Source: Bacteroidales bacterium (GTDB lineage Bacteria; Bacteroidota; Bacteroidia; Bacteroidales; UBA932). From it: 49,350 nucleotides of DNA. This document shows, in pieces, positions 37,482 through 46,885 of the stretch (its first letter is position 1; every line of letters begins with the position of its first letter). The notes under the pieces are model-generated. The model searched no databases. It saw only the letters and a program-made list of their open reading frames with translations, and had not been told where the DNA came from. The stretch covers positions 1 through 49,350 of the forward strand of contig JAKSJO010000019.1 in the NCBI GenBank assembly GCA_024398125.1. Direction: 5' to 3'. Both the position numbers and the translations under genes were made by a program.

Positions 37482-40400
37482 CTAAAGACCCTGGCCGTGG
37501 CAGTTCTTGTACTTCTTGCCACTGCCGCAAGGACATGGGTCGTTACGTCCTACGCGCTTGTCCGCGATGATAGGTCTGTTGACCTTCTGCTCACCATTGG
37601 TGGTAAGCTCGCTACGCTTTGCCTGCATGCTGGTCATATCCTTCTTTACAGGTTCAGGTGCACGCTGTGGTTCCTCCTCGCGAAGAGGAATGAATGCACG
37701 GAGAAGGAATGAGAGAACATCCTGATTAAGGGTCTCAAGCATCTGGGCGAAGATGTTGTAGCTCTCAAGCTTGTAGACTACGAGTGGATCCTTCTGCTCG
37801 TATGATGCGTTCTGGACGCTCTGACGGAGGTCATCCATCTCACGGAGATGGTTCTTCCAGCGCTCATCGATCTGGTAGAGGATGATGGTCTGGCTGAGTC
37901 TCTTTGCAACCTCGCGGCTCTCGGTCTCGTATGCCTTCTGGAGGTTAACCGAGAGGTTGAGCATATGGCGGCCGTCAGAGATAGGGAGAGCGATGTTGGT
38001 GTACATCTGTCCCTGCTTCTCGTATACCTGCTTGATGATAGGATTGATCTTGGTTGCAATCGTATCCATGCGGCGGTTGTAGGTCTCCATCATGGTGTCG
38101 CGAAGCATCTTGGCGAGCTCCTGTGGCTTTGCCTTGGCATAAACCTCAGGATCCATGCCTGGATCGATCGAGAACTTGGCCATGATGAGTTCTGCGAAAT
38201 CCTCGTAAGAAAGACCTTCTGCGTTATCTACGACGAGAGAGGCTGAATCGGTCATCATGTTGAGTACATCGATCTCGATTCTCTCACCTGAGATTGCATT
38301 GCGGCGACGTGAGTAGATTGCCTCACGCTGATAGTTCATGACGTCATCGTACTCAAGGAGGCGCTTACGGATACCGAAGTTGTTCTCCTCGACCTTGCGC
38401 TGTGCCTTCTCGATTGCGCTTGAGAGCCATGAGCTTTCGAGTGCCTCATTGTCTTCCATACCGAGCTTGTCCACCATGCCGGCAATACGCTCCGATCCGA
38501 ACAGACGCATGAGCTTGTCCTCGAGAGAAACATAGAAGGTTGAGCTTCCTGGGTCTCCCTGACGTCCTGAACGACCACGAAGCTGACGGTCGACGCGGCG
38601 TGAATCATGACGCTCTGTACCGATGATTGCAAGACCACCGGCAGCCTTGACCTCCGGGGTAAGCTTGATATCGGTTCCTCGACCGGCCATGTTGGTTGCG
38701 ATGGTAACAGCACCCTTCTGACCTGCCTGAGCAACGATTTCAGCCTCGCGGGCATGCTCCTTAGCATTGAGGACATTGTGCTTGATGCCTCTCATGCGGA
38801 GCATACGGCTGAGGAGCTCGGAAGTCTCGACGTCAGTCGTACCGACGAGAACCGGACGGCCTGCCTCTGAAAGTTCGGCAACCTTGTCGATCACTGCAGC
38901 GTACTTGGCCTTTTTGGTCTTATAGATGAGGTCCTCGTTATCCTTTCTGAGGATAGGACGGTTTGTAGGGATCACTACTACATCGAGCTTGTAGATGCTC
39001 CAGAACTCGCCAGCCTCTGTTTCAGCGGTACCGGTCATGCCGGCAAGCTTGTGGTACATACGGAAGTAGTTCTGGAGAGAGATGGTCGCAAATGTCTGGG
39101 TTGCAGCCTCGACCTTCACGTTCTCCTTTGCCTCGACTGCCTGATGGAGACCGTCGCTCCAGCGGCGTCCCTCCATGATACGGCCTGTTCCTTCGTCGAC
39201 GATCTTGATCTTGTTGTCCATTACGACATAGTCGACATCCTTCTCGAACATTGCGTATGCCTTGAGGAGCTGGCTGACTGTATGTACGCGCTCGCTCTTG
39301 AGTGCGAAATCTTCCATAAGGGCATCCTTGCGCTCCTGCTTCTCTGCGAGTGAAAGGCCTGCCTTCTCGATCTCGGCGATCTGCGAACCTACATCAGGGA
39401 GGACGAAGAAATCAGCGTTGTTGACTGAGTTTGCAAGCATGTCATGGCCCTTGTCGGTCATGTCTACCGAATGCTGCTGCTCGTTGATCACGAAGAAGAG
39501 CGGATCGGTAACTACAGGCATCTCGCGCTCGTTGTCCTGCATATAGTAATTCTCGACCTTCTGGAGGAGTACCTTGATACCAGGCTCGCTGAGGTACTTG
39601 ATGAGCGGCTGGTACTTTGGAAGACCCTTGTGGCAGCGGAGAAGGAGCTTTCCGCCTTCTTTCTCGTCACCTGCAGCAATGAGCTTCTTTGCCTCATTGA
39701 GGGTCTGGTTGATGAGCGAACGCTGGTTCTGGTACAGCCTCTCGACGAATGGACGGAACTCCATGAACTGGTCATCGGAGGTTGCACGTCCGACAGGACC
39801 GGAAATGATCAAAGGAGTACGGGCGTCATCAATGAGGACTGAGTCGACCTCATCGACGATAGCGAAGTGATGCTTCCTCTGGACGAGGTCGGTCATGCGG
39901 GTCGCCATGTTGTCACGGAGGTAGTCGAAACCGAACTCGTTATTTGTACCAAAGGTGATATTGCTCTCGTATGCCTTCTTGCGGGCGTCGCTGTTTGGCT
40001 GATGCTTATCGATACAGTCGACTGAAAGTCCATGGAACTGATAGAGAGGTCCCATCCACTCCGAGTCACGCTTTGACAGGTAGTCGTTGACGGTAACGAC
40101 ATGAACGCCCTTGCCTGCAAGTGCGTTGAGGAATACAGGAAGGGTCGCAACGAGGGTCTTACCCTCACCGGTCGCCATCTCGGAAATTTTTCCCTGGTGG
40201 AGAATGATACCGCCGATGAGCTGTACATTGTAGTGTACCATGTCCCAGGTAATCTCGTTACCTCCGGCCATCCAGTGGTTCTGGTAGATTGCCTTGTCAT
40301 CCTCGATGGTTACAAAGTCGGACTTGATGCTGAGGTCGCGGTCGAACTGGTTCGCTGTTACGACGATGGTCTCGTTCTGGGCGAAACGGCGTGCAGTTGA

Positions 40401-40748
40401 CTTCATGATTGAGAAAGCAGCTGGAAGAATCTCGTCCAGACAGCTCTCGATTGCTGCATCCTCGTCCTTTGCAAGCTTGTCAGCCTCGGTTGCAAGCTTT
40501 TCCTTCTCTGAAATGGCGATATCGCCTTCCATAGTCTTCTTTATCTCCTCGATGCGGGCCTCGAATGGAGCCTCACAGTCTCTGAGCTTCTTCTTGAGTT
40601 CCTCGGTCTTCGCGCGAAGATCGTCATCGCTGAGCTTGTCGATGATCTCGTATTCGGCGAGGACCTTGTTGAGGATAGGCTTGATAGCCTTCATGTCACG
40701 TTCGGCCTTTGAACCGAACAATTTCTTTATTACTCCTGCAACTGACAT
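37482..40748 (-). CDS. secA: Preprotein translocase ATPase SecA
   Basis: A 1088-aa SecA, the motor that pushes preproteins through SecYEG. Visible are Walker A ([17 protein letters not shown]), the DEVD box ([19 protein letters not shown]), motif [10 protein letters not shown], and GTDIKLTP with [15 protein letters not shown]. The C-terminus carries the zinc SEC-C motif [16 protein letters not shown], which binds SecB or ribosomes. It is longer than E. coli SecA because of insertions typical of Bacteroidota. The ATG at 40748 gives [12 protein letters not shown], the usual N-terminus; the upstream start at 40769 is unlikely. Confidence 0.98.
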   Translation of the reverse strand: MSVAGVIKKLFGSKAERDMKAIKPILNKVLAEYEIIDKLSDDDLRAKTEELKKKLRDCEAPFEARIEEIKKTMEGDIAISEKEKLATEADKLAKDEDAAIESCLDEILPAAFSIMKSTARRFAQNETIVVTANQFDRDLSIKSDFVTIEDDKAIYQNHWMAGGNEITWDMVHYNVQLIGGIILHQGKISEMATGEGKTLVATLPVFLNALAGKGVHVVTVNDYLSKRDSEWMGPLYQFHGLSVDCIDKHQPNSDARKKAYESNITFGTNNEFGFDYLRDNMATRMTDLVQRKHHFAIVDEVDSVLIDDARTPLIISGPVGRATSDDQFMEFRPFVERLYQNQRSLINQTLNEAKKLIAAGDEKEGGKLLLRCHKGLPKYQPLIKYLSEPGIKVLLQKVENYYMQDNEREMPVVTDPLFFVINEQQHSVDMTDKGHDMLANSVNNADFFVLPDVGSQIAEIEKAGLSLAEKQERKDALMEDFALKSERVHTVSQLLKAYAMFEKDVDYVVMDNKIKIVDEGTGRIMEGRRWSDGLHQAVEAKENVKVEAATQTFATISLQNYFRMYHKLAGMTGTAETEAGEFWSIYKLDVVVIPTNRPILRKDNEDLIYKTKKAKYAAVIDKVAELSEAGRPVLVGTTDVETSELLSRMLRMRGIKHNVLNAKEHAREAEIVAQAGQKGAVTIATNMAGRGTDIKLTPEVKAAGGLAIIGTERHDSRRVDRQLRGRSGRQGDPGSSTFYVSLEDKLMRLFGSERIAGMVDKLGMEDNEALESSWLSSAIEKAQRKVEENNFGIRKRLLEYDDVMNYQREAIYSRRRNAISGERIEIDVLNMMTDSASLVVDNAEGLSYEDFAELIMAKFSIDPGMDPEVYAKAKPQELAKMLRDTMMETYNRRMDTIATKINPIIKQVYEKQGQMYTNIALPISDGRHMLNLSVNLQKAYETESREVAKRLSQTIILYQIDERWKNHLREMDDLRQSVQNASYEQKDPLVVYKLESYNIFAQMLETLNQDVLSFLLRAFIPLREEEPQRAPEPVKKDMTSMQAKRSELTTNGEQKVNRPIIADKRVGRNDPCPCGSGKKYKNCHGQGL

Positions 40749-41041
40749 ATCTATTTGTTTTCTAATCAATTAAATAATCCCCATACGCCCTGCTTGTGCA
40801 TTCGGGACGCGACAAGGCATATAAGATTGCGAATATAGTGATTTTTAACAAGAAACGCAAAACGCCTTCTCTTCCATCAAATGCCGTTCCATTAGGGATT
40901 TCTGACATTCCTTCGGGTCATCTGACATGACAGGTGTCATGATTCCCGCTTTTTTCATGACATCCGGCCAATTACTAGCACCTAGATGTCACGCTTTCGG
41001 CCTTTTTCGTGACAGATGGAATTTGCGATGCTTCAAATTGA
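40749..41041. other. Non-coding region with a cluster of TGACA/TGTCA words
   Basis: This gap upstream of secA has no credible gene. Between 40903 and 41014 there are seven TGACA/TGTCA words. They include the perfect palindrome CATGACA-GG-TGTCATG (40926-40941), a wider inverted pair TGACATC (40958-40964) / GATGTCA (40985-40991), and a direct repeat TTTTTC[A/G]TGACA (ending 40962 and 41014). This looks like a multi-site protein-binding region or decayed repeat; the function is unknown. Confidence 0.5.
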
Positions 41042-41079
41042 CGGATAAAAAGAAAATGGAGGACCATATGATCCTCCAT
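41042..41079 (-). terminator. Terminator of tRNA-Gly
   Basis: Stem ATGGAGGA (41056-41063) / TCCTCCAT (41072-41079), followed on the minus strand by TTTCTTTTT. It begins 9 bases after the tRNA. Confidence 0.85.
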
Positions 41080-41087
41080 CAATGTTG

Positions 41088-41158
41088 AGCGGGATACGGG
41101 AGTCGGACCCGCCTCCTCGGCTTGGGAAGCCGATGCACTACCGATGTGCTAATCCCGC
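41088..41158 (-). tRNA. tRNA-Gly (CCC)
   Basis: A 71-nt cloverleaf on the minus strand: acceptor GCGGGAT/ATCCCGC, D-stem GCAC/GTGC, anticodon stem TCGGC/GCCGA and loop TTCCCAA giving anticodon CCC. T stem GCGGG/CCCGT, discriminator T. CCA is not encoded. Confidence 0.95.
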
Positions 41159-41176
41159 TTGGGCTTTTCGTTGATG

Positions 41177-41184
41177 CAAAGTTA
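41177..41184 (-). promoter_or_regulatory. -7 box TAACTTTG of tRNA-Gly
   Basis: Perfect TAnnTTTG on the minus strand, 18 bases upstream of the tRNA, back-to-back with the tRNA-Cys promoter. Confidence 0.65.
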
Positions 41185-41203
41185 GTCAATAGTTTTGAAA
41201 TTT

Positions 41204-41234
41204 TTTGGTATTAAGAAATCTTTTCATACATTTG
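41204..41234 (+). promoter_or_regulatory. Promoter of tRNA-Cys
   Basis: TTTG (41204-41207), 19-bp spacer, TACATTTG (41227-41234); 10 bases before the tRNA. Same geometry as the tRNA-Phe promoter. Confidence 0.8.
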
Positions 41235-41244
41235 CAATCCCAAC

Positions 41245-41315
41245 GGTGCGTTGGCCGAGTGGTTAGGCAACGGTCTGCAAAACCGTGCACAGTGGTTCGA
41301 TTCCGCTACGCACCT
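41245..41315 (+). tRNA. tRNA-Cys (GCA)
   Basis: A 71-nt cloverleaf: acceptor GGTGCGT/ACGCACC, anticodon stem ACGGT/ACCGT with loop CTGCAAA giving anticodon GCA, T loop TTCGATT, discriminator T. CCA is not encoded. Confidence 0.95.
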
Positions 41316-41320
41316 CATAA

Positions 41321-41352
41321 ATGCCTCTGGAGATTCTCCAGGGGCATTTTTG
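41321..41352 (+). terminator. Terminator of tRNA-Cys
   Basis: A 12-bp stem with one G-U pair (41321-41332/41336-41347), 3-base loop, then TTTTTGG. Confidence 0.88.
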
Positions 41353-41408
41353 GTTTCTTTTCTTTTTTTTAAAAAACTGCAAGCTCTAGAGAGCAATTAT
41401 TCCAAATC

Positions 41409-41903
41409 ATGCTTGACTTTGCCGCAATAGATTTTGAAACCGCCAATGAATGCGCCACAAGTGTATGCTCTGTGGGTATTGTAGTCGTGCGGGACGGCGA
41501 AGTAGTGGACAGGTTCTACTCGCTCATACAGCCGGAACCGAACTACTATAAATGGTTCTGCCAGCAGGTTCATGGCCTAGGCCACAGCGACACGGACGAT
41601 GCCCCTGTTTTCCCGTATGTGTGGGAACAGATCGAACCTCTCATTGAAGGCCTGCCGCTCGTTGCCCACAATGCCCGATTCGATGAAGGCTGCCTGAGAG
41701 CGGTATTCCGCTGTTATCGTATGGACTATCCGGAGTACACGTTCTACGATACCCTGGTTGCATCCCGCCGGCACTTCGGCCGTTCGCTCCCGAACCATCA
41801 GCTTCACACCGTGTCGAAAGCCTGTGGCTACGACCTGACCAATCACCACCACGCCCTGGCCGATGCCGAGGCCTGTGCCGCAATAGCCATTGAAATCCTG
41901 TAA
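41409..41903 (+). CDS. DEDDh 3'-5' exonuclease (DnaQ-like)
   Basis: A 164-aa exonuclease with all DEDDh residues: Asp8 and Glu10 in AIDFET, Asp92 in AHNARFDEG, His147 and Asp152 in HHALADAEA. It is only the exonuclease domain, with no BRCT or polymerase part, so it could act in proofreading, repair or RNA trimming. Such stand-alone proteins are often labelled polymerase III epsilon-like. Its coding region starts after the tRNA-Cys terminator; no strong promoter is visible. A bidirectional hairpin downstream separates it from fhs. Confidence 0.87.
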   Translation: MLDFAAIDFETANECATSVCSVGIVVVRDGEVVDRFYSLIQPEPNYYKWFCQQVHGLGHSDTDDAPVFPYVWEQIEPLIEGLPLVAHNARFDEGCLRAVFRCYRMDYPEYTFYDTLVASRRHFGRSLPNHQLHTVSKACGYDLTNHHHALADAEACAAIAIEIL

Positions 41904-42012
41904 GTCCCTCGGATTGGTCCAGAATGATTTGGCATGCAATCAATATCATTGACAAATACAATACAGTCAGCGATAGAGTATCCAGTGAATGAAATGTGCA
42001 GACCCTAATAAT

Positions 42013-42050
42013 AAAAGAGAGACTGGCCATTTTCAAGTGGTCAGTCTCTC
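42013..42050. terminator. Bidirectional terminator between the exonuclease and fhs
   Basis: A 13-bp stem with one G-U pair (42017-42029/42038-42050). On the minus strand it is followed by TTTTATTATT, matching fhs; the plus side has a weaker T tract. Confidence 0.8.
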
Positions 42051-42106
42051 ATTGTATTGCAAACAAAGGACTAAATAGAACGTCCTGAAAATACATCAGG
42101 TAAGAA

Positions 42107-43774
42107 CTAGCTCAGTCCGTCGATCTGGCCGTCGACCATGCAGATGCGGAGAGCCTGCGGTGACTTTGGAAGGCCAGGCATGCGAATGATGTCGCCTGCA
42201 ATGGCAACAAGCATCTCGGCTCCTGAGTTTATGACAAAGTCCTTGATGTCGAAGTTGAAGCCCTTTGGAACGCCGTAGGCCTTAGGATTCTGGGAGAAGG
42301 AGAACTGGGTCTTCGCGATGCAGACCGGATACTTGCCGAAGCCGAGATCCTCTGCGTTCTTGATCTTCTTTATCGCGTCGGACGAGAATGAAACTGACGC
42401 AGCGCCATAGATGTTGCGGGCAACTGCCTCGATCTTCTCCTTGATCGATGCATCATCCGGATATGCGAACTGGAGCGGACCGGAAGGGGTTTTCTCGATT
42501 GTCTCGACCACGAGGTTTGCAAGATCGACTGCGCCTTCTCCGCCCTCCATGAAGGCATTGTTCAGTGCGAAAGGAACACCCATCTCCGCAAGATGGTCGC
42601 GGACGATGGCGATTTCTTCGTCTGTGTCATGAGCAAACTTGTTGAAGCATACGAGGACAGTCTGGCCGAACGAGCGGAGGTTCTCGATGTGCTTGTCAAG
42701 GTTGCCGATGCCGTTCTTGACACCTGTCGCGTTAGGGAGCTTGATATCGGTTTCAGGCACGCCGCCGTGCATCTTGAGGCCCTGGAGGGTTGCAACGAGC
42801 ACAGTGAGAGCAGGCGAAAGACCTGCCTTGCGGCACTTGATGTCGAGGAACTTCTCAGCGCCAAGGTCTGCGCCGAAGCCGGCCTCTGTGATTACATAGT
42901 CACCATAAGTGAGGGCCATCTTGGTAGCGATGATGGAGTTGCAGCCATGTGCGATGTTTGCGAACGGACCGCCATGGATGAAAGCCGGCGTGTTCTCAGT
43001 GGTCTGGACGAGGTTTGGGTCGAAAGCGTCCTTGAGAAGAACAGTGATAGCGCCTGCAACACCCATGTCCCTTACGAAGAAAGGCTTGTTCTCAAGAGTA
43101 TAGCCGAGAAGGATGTTGCCGATTCTGCGCTCAAGATCTTCAAGACTGGTAGCGAGACAGAGGATAGCCATGATTTCGGAAGCAGGAGTTATGTCGAAGC
43201 TGCCCTGCTGCGGCACGCCGTTGCTGTATGGACCGAGACCGGTGACAATCTGGCGAAGCGAGCGGTCGTTGACGTCGAGGACGCGCTTCCAAAGAATCTG
43301 CTTCATGCCGAAACCCTCAGCCTGATGCTGGAAGATGTAGTTGTCCAGGAGTGCGGAAATCATGTTATTGGCAGATGTGATTGCATGGAAATCGCCTGTG
43401 AAATGGAGATTGATCTTCTCCATAGGAACGACCTGTGCGTAGCCGCCACCTGCCGCGCCGCCCTTCATTCCGAAGCATGGGCCGAGAGATGGCTCGCGAA
43501 GAGCAAGTACAGCCTTCTTGCCGATCTTGTTCATGCCCAGCGACAGACCTACCGAGACAGTGGTCTTGCCGATGCCGGCCTTGGTCGGAGAAATGGCTGT
43601 AACGAGGATGAGCTTGCTGTTCTTTACCTTCTCATCGTCGATGAGGGTGTAAGGGACCTTTGCAATGTAGCGTCCATACGGCTCGATCACATCAGTTGGG
43701 ATACCGACCTTTGCTGCAATGTCGGAAATTGGCTCGAGATGTGCCTCTCTTGCGATTTGGATGTCAGATTTCAT
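42107..43774 (-). CDS. fhs: Formate-tetrahydrofolate ligase
   Basis: A 555-aa enzyme that makes 10-formyltetrahydrofolate from formate, ATP and tetrahydrofolate, supplying one-carbon units for purines and other products. The P-loop reads [11 protein letters not shown] (about residues 62-72) and is followed by the conserved [21 protein letters not shown] and the folate-site region FTGDFHAIT. Full family length and no interruption. Monocistronic, with its own promoter and terminator. Confidence 0.97.
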   Translation of the reverse strand: MKSDIQIAREAHLEPISDIAAKVGIPTDVIEPYGRYIAKVPYTLIDDEKVKNSKLILVTAISPTKAGIGKTTVSVGLSLGMNKIGKKAVLALREPSLGPCFGMKGGAAGGGYAQVVPMEKINLHFTGDFHAITSANNMISALLDNYIFQHQAEGFGMKQILWKRVLDVNDRSLRQIVTGLGPYSNGVPQQGSFDITPASEIMAILCLATSLEDLERRIGNILLGYTLENKPFFVRDMGVAGAITVLLKDAFDPNLVQTTENTPAFIHGGPFANIAHGCNSIIATKMALTYGDYVITEAGFGADLGAEKFLDIKCRKAGLSPALTVLVATLQGLKMHGGVPETDIKLPNATGVKNGIGNLDKHIENLRSFGQTVLVCFNKFAHDTDEEIAIVRDHLAEMGVPFALNNAFMEGGEGAVDLANLVVETIEKTPSGPLQFAYPDDASIKEKIEAVARNIYGAASVSFSSDAIKKIKNAEDLGFGKYPVCIAKTQFSFSQNPKAYGVPKGFNFDIKDFVINSGAEMLVAIAGDIIRMPGLPKSPQALRICMVDGQIDGLS

Positions 43775-43797
43775 CGGTGTTGGTTAGAAAATTTGAC

Positions 43798-43828
43798 CAA
43801 AGATACGCCAATGTAGTACAATCTACAA
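43798..43828 (-). promoter_or_regulatory. Promoter of fhs
   Basis: The minus strand reads TTG (43828-43826), 20-bp spacer, TATCTTTG (43805-43798); 23 bases to the ATG. Confidence 0.7.
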
Positions 43829-43949
43829 CTAAAACGATAAAAATAGTTTTCAACAGTAACTAAACAGTCTTTATTCCGTCATGATTCCAAGAGTTGCCGC
43901 GATACAAAACAAAACGCAGATTATGTAACGGCAAAAGCAAGGTATGGAT

Positions 43950-43957
43950 TAACTTTG
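43950..43957 (+). promoter_or_regulatory. -7 box TAACTTTG of the metal operon (near-leaderless)
   Basis: Perfect TAnnTTTG ending 4 bases before the ATG at 43962, so the mRNA would have almost no leader. No clear -33 TTTG, which fits an activator-dependent promoter. Confidence 0.6.
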
Positions 43958-43961
43958 CAGA

Positions 43962-44522
43962 ATGAAAGTCTATATCAAGAATATGGTATGTCCAAGGTGC
44001 ATATCTGCGGTGAAACGGATAGCCGGGAGCTGCGGACTGACTCCGGTAGACGTACAACTCGGCCATTGCGAGTTCAAGGAAGATATGGATGACGTGACGG
44101 TGAAGCGTTTCGCAGAGGCTCTCAGGTGCGATGGCTTCGAGATACTGCTTGATGCCGAGGCTAGACTGGTCCAGGCCGTAAAGGACAATCTTGTCACACT
44201 CCTCTACTCCGATGAAAGAGCTTCCGGGACCAACATTTCGGACTATCTCCAAGACAGGACACACTATTCATACAGTACTCTCCGCAAGGTATTTTCGACC
44301 GCAGAGGGCCGCAGCATCGAGAACTATTTCATCGCGTTGCGCATCGAGCGCGTCAAGGAACTCCTCAGATACGAAGAACTCACCCTTTCCCAGATAGCCG
44401 ACAGGCTCGGTTTCTCTTCTGTCGCACACCTCAGCTCCCAATTTAAGAAGGTGACAGGCCTATCAGCGTCGGAGTTCAAGAACAGCAGCACAATCGAGAG
44501 AAACAGCATTGACGAAATATAA
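43962..44522 (+). CDS. AraC-family regulator with N-terminal CxxC metal-binding-like domain
   Basis: A 186-aa regulator. Residues 1-75 resemble a heavy-metal-associated fold with the loop MVCPRC (Cys10, Cys13); extra Cys24 and Cys36 are nearby. Residues about 85-180 form an AraC double helix-turn-helix (ISDYLQDRTHYSYSTLRKVF, then LSQIADRLGFSSVAHLSSQF). A metal bound by the N-terminal domain would be expected to switch the HTH. The gene overlaps the TonB receptor gene by 14 bases and is first in the operon, so it most likely controls the genes it travels with. Confidence 0.87.
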   Translation: MKVYIKNMVCPRCISAVKRIAGSCGLTPVDVQLGHCEFKEDMDDVTVKRFAEALRCDGFEILLDAEARLVQAVKDNLVTLLYSDERASGTNISDYLQDRTHYSYSTLRKVFSTAEGRSIENYFIALRIERVKELLRYEELTLSQIADRLGFSSVAHLSSQFKKVTGLSASEFKNSSTIERNSIDEI

Positions 44523-46536
44523 AAAGATTTTGAACAGAAAAAGATACATATCAGCGTTGCTGGCTCTTTCTTGTTTCTGCGCAGGAGCGCAGGAGCTTGA
44601 CGAGAGGCTTGACACTCTTGAATCCGCCGTCTTCATAACAAGACAGAACGGAAATTATCTCGCCAAGAGCAAGGACATCCGCACAGAAGTGATTTCAAGC
44701 GCCGGCCTCCAGAAAATGGCCTGCTGCAGCCTTGCAGACAGTTTCGAAAACTCAGCCAGCGTCAATGTCGGCTTCTCGGACGCCGTGACCGGTGCCCGCC
44801 AGATCAGACTCCTCGGCCTCAGCGGCACCTACACCCAGATGCTCGACGAGGCGCGCCCTGTCATGAGAGGTCTCTCAGCGCCATTCGGACTCAGTTACAT
44901 CCCAAGTCCATGGCTCGAAAGCATCCAGATCGCGAAAGGAGCATCATCGGTCGTCGGAGGCGCCGAGGCCATGACCGGATCCATCAACATGGAGCATAAA
45001 AAACCAACCGACGAGAAGCCGCTGTTCATCAACGCATCGTACATGAACGACACAAAGACAGACCTCAACGCAGTGTCTTCTCTTCAGTTCGGCGACAGCT
45101 GGAGCACAGTCCTTTTCGGACATGTGTCAGGCAATCTCATGGCCATGGACGACAACGGGGACGGCTTTGCAGATGATCCGAAGCAACTCCAGTTCAACGT
45201 AGGCAACAGATGGCTCTTCTTCACCCCGGAGCTCCAGGTACGTTTCGGAGTCCGCGCCATCAAGGACAGCAGGCATGGTGGACAGATTGACGGACATGGC
45301 GAGCCTAGCTTCACTGGTGCCTGGGTGTCAGACATAGACAACAGCAACTTCAACGCATACCTCAAGGTTGGCAGGTCTCTCGGAGAGACCGCAAGCATCG
45401 CCATGGTCGCGGACTACAATTTCCAGAAGATGGATTCATCTTTCGGCCCTTTCACACGATATGATGCAGCTCAGAACAGCGGCTATTTCAATCTCCTGTA
45501 CCAGAACTCTTTCTCCGAGACTCACAGCCTTACGGCTGGCATCAGCGGTACTCTGGACAGCTATGACGAGGACCTCTGGCGCTTTTACTCATCCGTACCT
45601 GTTCCGTTGCTCAGCCAATCACCGATATTCCAGGGAGGCGCCTATGGAGAGTACACCTTCCATGGCGGTGATACATTCACCGCAATCGCGGGTATCCGTG
45701 CCGACCATTTTTCCGGCAACGGCATCAAGATCACGCCGCGCGTCAATGTAAAGTATTCGCCTTCGGAGAGCTTCGTATTCAGGGCAAATGCTGGAAGAGG
45801 ACTCCGTTACGCAAACCCAGTCACAGACAATATCGGAGTTCTTTCAACCTCGAAGGACATTGAATTCGACCTGACGAGAACACTCGAGGATGCATGGATT
45901 GCGGGTGGCAACGCCACATGGTACTTTGCCGGATCTTCATCCAATTATCTAAGCCTTGATTATTTCCACACAGGATTCTTCGAGCAGAAAATCGTCGACT
46001 ATGATTCTGCGACAAGCATTTCCTTCTATGACCTTTCGTCAATGAAGGATGGCCGCAGCTTTACAAATACATACCAGGCCGATCTGGCACTGGAGCCATT
46101 CGAGCGATTCACCGTAAACGCAACGTTCCGCTACACCGACGCCCGCGTGAGCCTGCGCGGCCAGGGGCTTGTCGAAAAGCCAATGACAAGCCGCTACAAG
46201 GGGGTCCTGAACCTTCAGTACGCACTTCCTCTCAACAAGTGGATCTTCGACTTTACGGCTTCGCTCAACGGTCCATGCCGTCTCTTCGACTTCATGGACG
46301 AGGAGTATTCCCCGGTCTACCCTACCCTCTACGCACAGATTACAAAGAGGATGAAGGGATTCGACATATATGCCGGAGGCGAGAACCTCACTGGTTTCCG
46401 TCAGAAGGATGTAATCATCAGTGCAGAAAACCCTCTTGACCCTACTTTTGATGCCAGCGCGGTCTGGGGTCCCGTCATGGGTGCAAAAATATACGCAGGC
46501 ATCAGAATCACTATTTGGAAACAATACAATGAATAA
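44509..46536 (+). CDS. TonB-dependent outer-membrane receptor, metal-operon type
   Basis: A 675-aa receptor: signal peptide (about residues 1-27, ending CFCAGAQ), plug domain (about 45-155) and 22-strand-type barrel to the C-terminus, ending in KIYAGIRITIW plus a short tail. The plug has a Cys pair (KMACCSLADSFENS) and the words TGARQIRLLGLSGTYTQ, seen in receptors placed beside HMA proteins. There is no N-terminal carboxypeptidase-like domain. No ATG is available; the TTG at 44509 (overlap with the regulator) or 44530 is the start. It probably imports a metal or metallophore through the outer membrane. Confidence 0.88.
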   Translation: MTKYKKILNRKRYISALLALSCFCAGAQELDERLDTLESAVFITRQNGNYLAKSKDIRTEVISSAGLQKMACCSLADSFENSASVNVGFSDAVTGARQIRLLGLSGTYTQMLDEARPVMRGLSAPFGLSYIPSPWLESIQIAKGASSVVGGAEAMTGSINMEHKKPTDEKPLFINASYMNDTKTDLNAVSSLQFGDSWSTVLFGHVSGNLMAMDDNGDGFADDPKQLQFNVGNRWLFFTPELQVRFGVRAIKDSRHGGQIDGHGEPSFTGAWVSDIDNSNFNAYLKVGRSLGETASIAMVADYNFQKMDSSFGPFTRYDAAQNSGYFNLLYQNSFSETHSLTAGISGTLDSYDEDLWRFYSSVPVPLLSQSPIFQGGAYGEYTFHGGDTFTAIAGIRADHFSGNGIKITPRVNVKYSPSESFVFRANAGRGLRYANPVTDNIGVLSTSKDIEFDLTRTLEDAWIAGGNATWYFAGSSSNYLSLDYFHTGFFEQKIVDYDSATSISFYDLSSMKDGRSFTNTYQADLALEPFERFTVNATFRYTDARVSLRGQGLVEKPMTSRYKGVLNLQYALPLNKWIFDFTASLNGPCRLFDFMDEEYSPVYPTLYAQITKRMKGFDIYAGGENLTGFRQKDVIISAENPLDPTFDASAVWGPVMGAKIYAGIRITIWKQYNE

Positions 46537-46879
46537 TATGAAACGTATCATCACACTCTTTGTCATTGCAGCAGCAATGCTCTCAGTCAATCCACAGCCT
46601 GCACAGGCTTCAGTTCCAGGCCGCGTAACCATCCAGGACAGCAAGCAAAAGGCAAACAAAACCGAGACTGTCGTTTTCGAGACCAGCATGCACTGCGACA
46701 AGTGCGTAAAAAAGATCACTGACAACATATCCTTCGAGAAGGGTGTCAAGGATCTCAAGGCAGACCTCCCTACCAAGACAGTGACTGTCAAGTACGACCC
46801 TGCCAAAACTGACAAATCAAAGCTCGCCGCTGCAATCAAGAAGCTCGGATACACAGCTACTGAGAAAGCAGATAAATAA
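46529..46879 (+). CDS. Secreted heavy-metal-associated (HMA) protein
   Basis: A 116-aa protein with a signal peptide (MKRIITLFVIAAAMLSVNPQ, cleavage near AQA) and an HMA domain (about residues 46-112). The metal loop is TSMHCDKC (Cys56, Cys59), and the fold ends in the usual KKLGYTA. It is a likely periplasmic metal chaperone or scavenger. ATG at 46529 overlaps the receptor stop by 8 bases; ATG at 46538 is nearly as good. The permease gene follows after 6 bases. Confidence 0.88.
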   Translation: MNNMKRIITLFVIAAAMLSVNPQPAQASVPGRVTIQDSKQKANKTETVVFETSMHCDKCVKKITDNISFEKGVKDLKADLPTKTVTVKYDPAKTDKSKLAAAIKKLGYTATEKADK

Positions 46880-46885
46880 TTCCTC

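Noticed and set aside
42107-43774. Variant P-loop [11 protein letters not shown] in fhs as an anomaly
   Set aside because: The GKTT core is intact and, from memory, similar wording occurs in Bacteroidota orthologues.
42593-43816. 407-codon open frame on the plus strand over fhs
   Set aside because: Antisense shadow of a well-conserved enzyme; no promoter or domain.
43860-44264. 134-codon frame on the minus strand over the AraC regulator
   Set aside because: Shadow of the regulator, whose plus-strand frame has a clear HTH and CxxC motif.
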